A stretch of DNA of 28,649 nt from assembly GCA_015680685.1 (NCBI GenBank), contig MNCI01001365.1, forward strand, positions 169,971 through 198,619, written 5' to 3'. The notes under the pieces are model-generated. The model searched no databases. It was not told the origin of the DNA and saw only the letters and a list, made by a program, of their open reading frames with translations. Position numbers and translations under genes: made by a program. Below, piece by piece: positions 22,110-28,649 of this stretch (within the stretch, counting starts at the first letter, position 1; each line of letters opens with the position of its first letter). This stretch comes from Gnetum montanum (lineage: Eukaryota; Streptophyta; Gnetopsida; Gnetales; Gnetaceae).

Positions 22110-22920
22110 AAAATTGGCATTAACAAATTGGAGATTGAAAAAGTTGTACACTCAGATAGGCTATGTGCTGAGCTTATCAAATGAGAAGGGCTTACAATCT
22201 ATAATTTGGAAAAAATTGGATGTGATAGTTAAAAATAGATTGGCCCAGCATGAGAAGATTAGCAAAGCAATTATTTCTTTTACAAGAAAGGAGACAAACA
22301 TAATCTGAATAACTATTGAATAATAGTTATAAGCAATATTTTTGCCAAGTTGTTGAGTACTTGTCTTAAGAAAAGAATCAACAAATGGGCAGAAGAAAAG
22401 GATGTTAGGGCAATATGTCAAGCATGTCTCGATAGGATCACTTCATTATTAATCATCTGGTCACTCTTGAAGTATTGCATAGAATATGCAAAGAAACCTA
22501 ACAATAAGATTTTCATAAGTTTTATTGAATTTTCAAAGGCATACAACTTAGTCATTAGACAAATTATGACAGCATTTAAATGATATAGGCACTCCTTCAG
22601 ATTTTCTTGCAACTATTGAAAAACTAGATAATGACGTTATCATTAAGCTCAACTACAATGAGTCAAACAAAAGGTTTGAAATGTATAGTTAACTTTTGAG
22701 TAACATAAATATATTCATTATGACTTACCCTTTTTAGTCTTTTATTAATGAGTTCCAAGATTAGATGAACAAAGTACATTAGAGAAATGTTATCAAAGTT
22801 GGAACTAATGCAGAGAACCTGCTTTTGTATGCAAATGATATTATGTTGGTTTGGGATCAACCCTATGAGCACTGATTTCTATATCAAAGAGCAAAAACTC
22901 TTTTTGTTAGATGAATTAAA
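22110..22920 (+). pseudogene. LINE reverse transcriptase remnant
   Basis: Across frames the plus strand reads LEIEKVVHSDRLCAELIK (22127 on), a GDKHNLNNY-like run (22290-22320), NIFAKLLSTCLKKRINKWAE (about 22335-22395), a degraded GFRxNxST box (22425-22450), KPNNKIFISFIEFSKAYNLV (22496-22553, where the catalytic Asp of FxDFxKAFD is Glu and the next Asp is Asn), and AENLLLYANDIMLV (about 22811-22853, with Asn in place of the first Asp of the ADD box). Frame changes and stops show it is dead. Confidence 0.75.
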
Positions 22921-23099
22921 GTGAAGGTACTTACTCCTTATCATATGATGACATTAAAATGTGATTTTTTGCCCATCGAAGTTGAACCCATGTGTCAATT
23001 CATTTTTTATTCCCAAAAACTACTAGCAATACCACAACCCAGCTATTCTGAGGTTGTCCTTAAAGAAAAAAAAATGGTATTTTCAAGAGATACTATGGC

Positions 23100-23620
23100 T
23101 AAATAAGTGGAGCGTCTTATTAGAGGATGCACAACATATTCCTAGCAACATATGTAAGTTAGTCAATTAGAAAGAGCTACAAATGCTTTCGTTGAATGTA
23201 AAGGAAAGAGAAAATTTTATCTTAAATACATTAAAGGAAATGCTATAAATTTAGCAGTATGCTATCTTCCTGTCAAGATGCCACTTCAAATATGTAGCTT
23301 TCAGAGTAAACTCAAATTAAGTGATAAAAACTGGAAGATGCATTAGTTTGCCTAGCAAAAAGTGCATATCAGTTATGTATGTTAGGAGCTGGAGAGCTAT
23401 TGAATATGAGCATCATGTCTTTCTTGCATGTTCTACGACTGAACCTTTAAGGCAAAAATGGAACATTTCAGCAAATTATCTATATGATCTCTTTTTGATA
23501 CAACTAGTGATTGTAGGACATTTCATTGAATCTATTTTTTATTTAATAAAGTGTACATATTTTCTGTCCAATAAATTCTTTGGGTCTTCCAACATAATTA
23601 AACACTCACTTTAAATGTCA
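23100..23620 (+). pseudogene. LINE C-terminal remnant
   Basis: A run near 23100-23250 (VERLIRGCTTYS-like, AINLAVCYLPVKM-like) fits the region after the reverse transcriptase. An open frame 23321-23614 contains YEHHVFLACSTTEPLRQKW (about 23405-23463), which matches the DEHHFLFECPLY-LR-K type C-terminal motif of many LINE ORF2 proteins. The Cys before it is displaced, so the zinc site is incomplete. Confidence 0.55.
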
Positions 23621-23957
23621 GTTTCATAATAATTATACGAGATTTAAGAGTTGTTACAAATACTAGAAGTACGAAATATGGGCCAATAACACAAAGCCAC
23701 ATACTTGAAAAAGGAAACATATATAAAGGCTCTGCCTTCGGCAAATGCCTCTTCTATATTATATTCTCATCAAATTAAAATAACCTTCATAACATTGAAC
23801 ATTGTTTACAGAGATGAAAAATCTTAAGGGCATTCACTTAGTAAAAGACAAATCCAGAAGAGAAACTTACAGACATGGTGAAATGCAGTTTTGCTAGCGA
23901 ATAACAATTTTTATATAAAGCTCTTGAAAAACTCTGCTATAACAAGACTTGAAGGCA
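23621..23957. other. Downstream region of the receptor gene
   Basis: This holds the end of the LINE debris and the presumed 3' UTR of the minus-strand receptor gene. I see no convincing AATAAA on the minus strand close to the stop codon. Confidence 0.4.
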
Positions 23958-26507
23958 TTATATTGTCTCTGTTTCTATTTCAAAGGACACGTTTGTATCA
24001 GATTTGTCTGTAATGTTAATGTTTTTATCTTTTAATGGAGGTGGCCTTTCAACTGGAAGTGTGCCCTCCAACACTTTGACCACTTCCCTCATTGATGGTC
24101 TTGAGAATGGTTGATCATGAATACACCAAAAAGCAATTCTGAGAACTCTTTCTACTTGATACCAGTCCAAGTTAACAAGCATTCTGGTATCAATGATACT
24201 CTTCCAGTTTCCAGTGTGATACTCTTGTAAGGCCCATTCGCAGATCCAGACCTTTTCTTCTAAGGAGGATCCAGCATTGGGATATCTCTTTGCAGAGATA
24301 ATCTGAATCAACATTATCCCAAAATTATAAACATCTCTTTCCGCATCTGATTCCGAAGAGGACGAACAACAAGAACTATTAGCAGCTTGAGCAGAAACTG
24401 AACGAAAGAACCTACCAAGACCAAACTCTGCAATCTTTGGAGAAAACTTATCATCCAGAATCACATTCTCCAGCTTGAGATTGGAATAGGCAATACATTC
24501 ATGGCATTCAAAGTGCAAATATGCAACAGCACGAGCAACCCCTGAGGCAATGTCAAGTCTTCTGTGCCAGTAGAGATCCTTGCCAAAGAGCCACTGATAT
24601 AACGAACCATTGCCAACATACTCATAAACTAATAGCTTGTGCTCTGATTCAAAGCAAAATCCATGGAGTAAAACTAAGTTCTTATGCCTTGTGCTTGCAA
24701 GGACCCTCACTACTGTGCTGAACTCTTTTTCGGTTATCTCAACATCCAGTTGCTTCACAACCACATGCTTATGGTTAGGCAAGGTCCCCAGAAAAACTGT
24801 TGAGGCAAGCTTGTTGCAGAAGTTGTTGGTAAGTTTTTCTAGTTCTTGGTAAGCCATCCTTATTGGAGTTGTGGCATGAGAATCTACCAAGGCATGATAC
24901 TTGGATAGGGGAGGAGCCCTTTGAATCATTCTTAATCCTCCTCTGATTCTAATAATAAAATACCCAGCTCCCAATTGCAGTACTATGAAAAAGAATAGGG
25001 TAAGCAACACAACTCCCACAATGCATGTTCGACAAACAGAATGTGGAGTATCATCATGCAATCGTTGTGAAGAAGAAGAAGAAGCAGCAGCAGCAGCCAA
25101 GGGGGAGAGTGGAGAAGAGCCTAATGAGTTGTTTCTAGAGTGGGAGAATATTGGATTCATAACACCAGCAATCTGATTAGATACAGCTTCAGGGGCAAGG
25201 CATACCTTGAAAAATGAAATAGCAGGAATAGATGGATGATGATAGCCACTGATGAAGCTGGTCCTCTTGATCCTGCAAATGCCAGAGCCATCATTGAGAG
25301 ATGTTACAGCAACACAGGAGGCATCCCTGAGGCAATTCTCCCTGCAATTCTTGGTGTTGGAGTAGTTGAAAATGTCCTGAGGTGGGTATATGCCATAGAG
25401 GAGAGTGTGCTGGAGAGGCAACATGGTGCTGCCCCCACTGCAATTGCCCAACTTGATATCCCTCTCGCAGGAGTTGCCAATGGAGCCCACATTATATGAG
25501 TAGGAAGCAGCAGCAGCAGCAGCTACTATTCCTTTTTCAAAGGGGCATTCACAAAAGGTCCCTGAGTGATTGAGGCTGCACACCCCATAGACCCCACATG
25601 TTCCAAACACATCACACTGGTTCTCCACAGCTTGCCATGCCACTACCCATACCTGCTTGCTTTGCATCCAGGAATACATTCTCAGGTTCCCATCCACATC
25701 CAGCCTTAGGTACCTCAGGGGCACTGTGGAATCCTCAAAATCATTGCTGTAGGCTCCCCACAGCCTCTGCCCCTTGCCATTAACAAGGCCCACAAACCCA
25801 GTGCCTTCAAAAACTAAACTTAAATCAGGCTTCCAGGCCCAGGCCCTTACCCTAGTGTCAATGCCACTCTCCCAATAAACCACATCATCACACCATTTGA
25901 GCTGCAAGACCCCAGTCTCTTTTCTGATAGACACTGTGTAATAGCTTGCAATGTTATCTTTGGAAGAAGGAGCTCTGAGATGCTGGTCCACATGGAGCCT
26001 CTGGCCTGGCAACAACGTATTGGATGGCTCCATGAAGCTATTCCATATGGTCTTGTACTTTGCATCAGTCATCACAAAATCACCATTTTCATGCAAGCAA
26101 CCTGCAACAATGCCATAACCAGAGGTGTTGCTGGCCCAGGCAAGCACACCTTCCTCATAAACAACCAGATTGCCATCAACGGACAACTCTAAGGTGGAAT
26201 TATAACCTACTTTTACATCATTCCCTGCAGTCCAGATAACTACCCGGGATTCCTTGGGGAGACTGTGATACCATGTCCCTACTGCAAACAGTCCAGTCTG
26301 GGTCTCCTCTTCTGTGAAAAAACCCAAAGCAAATGTTTCATTCTGAGAGAGCCAGTACTTGTTCTCCCAAGCTAATAGCGTGGACCCCAATTTGACACAT
26401 CCAGTGCCTGTCTCAGTAACAACAGGAATCACCAAACCCAACAGCAGCAGCAGCAGCAAAAATGCTGCAGTGCATTTGCACAATGAAACCCAGAAAAGGA
26501 CTCTCAT
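23958..26507 (-). CDS. G-type lectin receptor-like protein with predicted pseudokinase domain
   Basis: A membrane receptor-like kinase of 849 residues in one exon. In order it has: signal peptide (1-30, poly-Leu core 17-23); bulb-lectin domain (about 35-170, with SVDGNLVVY at 109-117 and WNSFMEPSNTLLPGQ at 155-169); S-locus-glycoprotein-like region; EGF-like Cys cluster (298, 304, 310, 319, 321); PAN-like Cys set (388, 392, 398, 411, 436); Ala/Ser-rich linker (471-480); membrane helix (495-519); kinase fold (about 555-820). At least six N-glycosylation sequons lie outside the membrane. Lys585 is kept, but the HRD Asp is Asn676, DFG is EFG (694-696), the alpha-C Glu position is Val599, the glycine loop is unrecognisable and APE is absent. 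Such receptors sense carbohydrate or other ligands at the plasma membrane. This one would act by scaffolding rather than catalysis. The start follows a signal peptide directly and the length is normal for the family. Confidence 0.93.
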   Translation of the reverse strand: MRVLFWVSLCKCTAAFLLLLLLLGLVIPVVTETGTGCVKLGSTLLAWENKYWLSQNETFALGFFTEEETQTGLFAVGTWYHSLPKESRVVIWTAGNDVKVGYNSTLELSVDGNLVVYEEGVLAWASNTSGYGIVAGCLHENGDFVMTDAKYKTIWNSFMEPSNTLLPGQRLHVDQHLRAPSSKDNIASYYTVSIRKETGVLQLKWCDDVVYWESGIDTRVRAWAWKPDLSLVFEGTGFVGLVNGKGQRLWGAYSNDFEDSTVPLRYLRLDVDGNLRMYSWMQSKQVWVVAWQAVENQCDVFGTCGVYGVCSLNHSGTFCECPFEKGIVAAAAAASYSYNVGSIGNSCERDIKLGNCSGGSTMLPLQHTLLYGIYPPQDIFNYSNTKNCRENCLRDASCVAVTSLNDGSGICRIKRTSFISGYHHPSIPAISFFKVCLAPEAVSNQIAGVMNPIFSHSRNNSLGSSPLSPLAAAAASSSSSQRLHDDTPHSVCRTCIVGVVLLTLFFFIVLQLGAGYFIIRIRGGLRMIQRAPPLSKYHALVDSHATTPIRMAYQELEKLTNNFCNKLASTVFLGTLPNHKHVVVKQLDVEITEKEFSTVVRVLASTRHKNLVLLHGFCFESEHKLLVYEYVGNGSLYQWLFGKDLYWHRRLDIASGVARAVAYLHFECHECIAYSNLKLENVILDDKFSPKIAEFGLGRFFRSVSAQAANSSCCSSSSESDAERDVYNFGIMLIQIISAKRYPNAGSSLEEKVWICEWALQEYHTGNWKSIIDTRMLVNLDWYQVERVLRIAFWCIHDQPFSRPSMREVVKVLEGTLPVERPPPLKDKNINITDKSDTNVSFEIETETI
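25069..25097. repeat. Compound (GAA)n-(GCA)n microsatellite inside the receptor gene
   Basis: A GAA run at 25069-25084 joins (GCA)4 at 25084-25097. On the minus strand it encodes Ala 471-475 followed by Ser 476-480 in the linker just outside the membrane helix. Confidence 0.9.
25507..25523. repeat. (GCA)5 microsatellite inside the receptor gene
   Basis: On the minus strand this encodes an Ala run at 329-334, just after the EGF-like cysteines, where a loop would tolerate length change. Confidence 0.9.
26442..26458. repeat. (CAG)5 microsatellite in the signal peptide coding region
   Basis: Read on the minus strand as CTG codons, this encodes the Leu run in the hydrophobic core of the signal peptide. 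Confidence 0.9.
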
Positions 26508-26558
26508 TTTGAAGCCATATTATTAGACAGAAGCAGACACTTATCCTGATCCTGATGG

Positions 26559-26575
26559 GCAGCAGCAGCAGCAGC
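26559..26575. repeat. (GCA)5 microsatellite in the presumed 5' UTR
   Basis: A run of five GCA units plus GC, about 50 bases upstream of the receptor start codon. It is the same unit as the three tracts inside the coding region. Confidence 0.9.
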
Positions 26576-27122
26576 TATATCAAAACATCCTTTGGCTCTG
26601 GGCGCTTCTCTTGAGCTATAGCAAGTGTAGCCTGTGAATACGCCCAGCATTCTTGCATTGTTTTTACAGGCCACTTCACATGCAAAACAACGCCAACGCC
26701 AAACATGCTTTGGATACCAAGTTTAGCAAAAATTGTGGTATTTTGAAATTTGTTAGAAAGAATATCGGGTTATATGTTACATCAAGATATATGGATACGA
26801 ACATGACTGTATTAGCTATGAGCAGAGGAAATTTGCCCCTTTATCGCAAACTCCTTGGAAATGGTGAAATAACGTTGGAGAATCTTGCCGGAATATCAAA
26901 TTATATTTATTGGGTTATCGAACTTGAATGATCCCCACTTCAACTTGATTAGGCAGCGGGAACTTTTGGTACAGTGCTTCAGGTCATTTGGAGAAAGGTT
27001 GGTTGAGTCCTGTGAATTTAGAGAATGTGCTGTTTTCTGTGTTTGAAAATTCCTAAAAAGCAGGACAAAAGCCTTGTCGCTTTGCTGATGTTGATATTGA
27101 TGGCTTCATGGTGACCACAAAA

Positions 27123-27140
27123 ATATATATATATATATAT
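27123..27140. repeat. (AT)9 microsatellite
   Basis: A perfect AT dinucleotide run about 620 bases upstream of the receptor start codon. Confidence 0.9.
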
Positions 27141-27935
27141 CTCCGTTTCTTTCCATGTCAGGTGGGTCTGTTCTGCTACGCTGTCTCTGTCAAATACAAG
27201 GTAAGGTGAGCAGTCCCACAAATGTCACATGTGTTGGCATAAACGAATGGGTCATAAAAAGAACTTTGTAAGCTTAACTTCCGTGTCGTGGGTAACTTTG
27301 ATGATGCACCAGATTGGCGGAAACCTTACAGCTATTTCTCACTTGTGTTATCTGTCATTTACAAAGACTTGCATTTTTGAATATTGCAACGGAAAAATAG
27401 GAGTGAACCTTGATTCTCCCAATGTTGTGTGTGTTGATAGTCTCAATTTCTGAATGTTGAAAACAACTCACCGCAACGCATCGCAGGTAGCATAAATGAT
27501 TATTCGGGTAGTTGGGTACTGTTTTATTATTGCACTCTGAAATTCCAGAGTCCTCGGTTGGTGTGTGGATAACGATGTATTTTTAGGAATTTGTAAGTTT
27601 TCCTTAAAAAAAAAGTGTACCTTTCTTTATTCATGGTTATTTTTAAAAAGGCAAATTAGCCTTCAATTCAAGTGTAGCATTTTTCACCCATAATTAATTT
27701 TTAATGAGCTGTTAGCCTCATAGTAAATTTTTTGATTTTTGAAAGTTCTAAAAGTCATGCATTCAATTCTAGTAAGCAATGTTGAGTTATAAGGTTCTAA
27801 TTGGACTATATTACAATTCTTTCTAGTTCCAATACCATGCCCCTACCTTGCCACATCATTGCAATTCTTTTTAAGTTCCAACACTATGCCCTCACCACCC
27901 TTATCCCCCAAACAATAAGAAATTATTTCATGCAT

Positions 27936-27990
27936 TCATCATCATCATCAACTTAACTTGGTTCCAACAAAATAAGGTTGGTTAATAAAA
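27936..27990 (-). mobile_element. RTE-like LINE 3' tail, minus strand
   Basis: Read on the minus strand, this gives an aaccaaccttattttgttgg-like block, then an accaagttaagt-like block and a (TGA)n tail. This matches the end of the RTE element at 19992-20033 (ccattttgctgggac, aaggctagga, then the TGA-like repeat). Only the extreme 3' end is clear, so it is a short 5'-truncated copy. Confidence 0.55.
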
Positions 27991-28270
27991 AACTATTTCA
28001 TTGTCTAATAAATACTATGTAAGCAAAAACTTTGTTATTATATAGTTAAGATGTCTTTTCTTTTTATTTTGTTTCTTTTCCTTTTTTCTTAAAACATTTA
28101 AGTGTTCTTTGTTCTATTCTAACAAGAAGCCTTCCCTTGTCTACTATAGAAAAAGCACCATTTTATAATGAGGCATTAGTGTGTTGGTTGCAACACATAG
28201 TTTGTGATTTACAAGTTACACTATTATGTTCCACTTAAATATTATGAAAGTTTCATATTAGCTATATGTC

Positions 28271-28649
28271 TGATGAGTGGCGAGGTACCCCTACACTCAA
28301 CCATACGAAACGAGCGTAGCACGCGCGATCCAGTTGAACTCCGCAGACTAAATGCCTAAACGCCCCATGGAACACTTGGGGTTAATCATTTGTTGTCTTC
28401 CCAGACTTGTTGTTGTCACGGTGTATGGTTAAGTAAGTCCAAGGTATATGATTTTTTTGGTCTTTTCTGGTTTTATCTCCTATGCTAAAGGGTGAAGGGT
28501 TGAGAAACTAACTAACTCTAACTAAGGACCTAAGTCTAAATTAACTAGCGTCAGCATTCGTTCCCACTTACCGTACACACCCTAAACTATGCAACTATGG
28601 CTACCAAATGCTAATCGTTACTGGGATCACCACACGTGACGCACGTGCT
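28271..28649 (-). repeat. LTR of family A, running off the right edge
   Basis: It begins TGATGAGTGG at 28271 and follows 5756-6152 of the element A 5' LTR. Shared blocks include gatgagt, gatccag, gtatggttaag and taccaaatgctaatcgttactggga against the older taccaaatgttaagcgttattagga. It keeps many CpGs (for example around 28290-28330) that are lost in the old copy, so it is younger or less methylated. No primer site lies to its left. It is therefore the 3' LTR of a minus-strand element extending past the window, or a solo LTR. Confidence 0.8.

Larger units (their letters stand above)
21240..23620 (+). mobile_element. Decayed two-ORF LINE (non-LTR retrotransposon)
   Basis: The order on the plus strand is a coiled-coil plus nucleic-acid-binding ORF1 (21240-21990), a short junction, a reverse transcriptase (22110-22920), and a C-terminal Cys-containing segment (about 23330-23470). 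The junction between ORF1 and the RT is about 120 bases, far too short for the endonuclease domain that normally starts ORF2, so that domain seems deleted. The ORF1 style separates it from the RTE-like element at 19170-20036. I cannot name the clade with confidence. Confidence 0.75.
26508..27935. other. Upstream region of the receptor gene
   Basis: This contains the presumed 5' UTR and promoter of the minus-strand receptor gene. Features seen are (GCA)5 at 26559-26575, about 50 bases before the start codon, and an AT dinucleotide run at 27123-27140. No TATA box could be fixed with confidence. The plus-strand open frame at 26653-26931 has no recognisable domain and I do not call it. Past 27500 the sequence is AT-rich with no visible features. 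Confidence 0.45.

Noticed and set aside
22161-22872. Minus-strand open frames opposite the LINE reverse transcriptase
   Set aside because: The plus strand carries the recognisable reverse transcriptase motifs, so these are shadows.
25236-25499. Plus-strand 87-residue open frame inside the receptor gene
   Set aside because: It is antisense to conserved PAN and EGF-like coding sequence and has no features of its own.
26653-26931. Plus-strand open frame of 92 residues upstream of the receptor gene
   Set aside because: It has no recognisable domain or signal and no supporting context, and open frames of this length are expected by chance in this window.
27018-27221. Minus-strand 67-residue frame containing an Ile/Tyr run
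   Set aside because: The run is encoded by the AT microsatellite and nothing else supports a gene.
1-28649. CRISPR arrays, rRNA or tRNA genes, bacterial-type operons
   Set aside because: No regularly spaced repeats, tRNA arms or rRNA-like blocks were seen, and the window is plant nuclear DNA.

Overview
The window is nuclear DNA from a land plant with a large, transposon-rich, AT-rich genome. A gymnosperm or a fern is my best guess, but nothing here fixes the species. The evidence is plant-type Ty3/gypsy elements with tRNA-Asp primer sites, decayed LINEs, very low CpG in old repeats, and one plant receptor-like kinase gene. Only one intact gene is visible: a long, intronless, minus-strand gene at 23958-26507 encoding a G-type (bulb-lectin) receptor-like kinase of 849 residues.

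Bases 1-16973 are nested LTR retrotransposons, all on the minus strand. Element A (203-6591) has its 5' LTR at 5752-6591, a primer-binding site at 5731-5747, and decayed gag, protease, reverse transcriptase, RNase H and a shortened integrase running leftward. A partial LTR of the same family (1-202) abuts the integrase end, but it keeps far more CpG than the 5' LTR and may belong to a younger insertion. Element A sits against half of an LTR of element B (6592-7196). The matching full LTR of B is at 15749-16973, with a primer site at 15730-15747 and gag and protease at about 13060-15636. I could not find a reverse transcriptase in B. The place of pol is taken by about 5.8 kb of unrecognised decayed sequence, including a coiled-coil reading frame near the 3' LTR.

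Bases 16974-23640 are a graveyard of plus-strand non-LTR elements. They hold an unrecognised coding-like relic (17033-17420), the 3' part of an RTE-like LINE ending in a TGA-repeat tail (19170-20036), and a second LINE with ORF1 and ORF2 remnants (21240-23620).

The receptor gene combines a signal peptide, B-lectin, EGF-like and PAN-like ectodomain, one membrane helix and a cytoplasmic kinase fold. Its catalytic Asp is Asn, its DFG is EFG, the alpha-C Glu and glycine loop are missing, and the APE segment is replaced by a Ser/Cys-rich stretch. It is therefore predicted to be a signalling pseudokinase. Its coding and upstream DNA carries four (GCA)n tracts.

Bases 26508-28649 hold the gene's upstream region, an AT microsatellite, a minus-strand RTE 3' tail (about 27936-27990) and, at the right edge, the start of a better-preserved LTR of the same family as element A (28271-28649).
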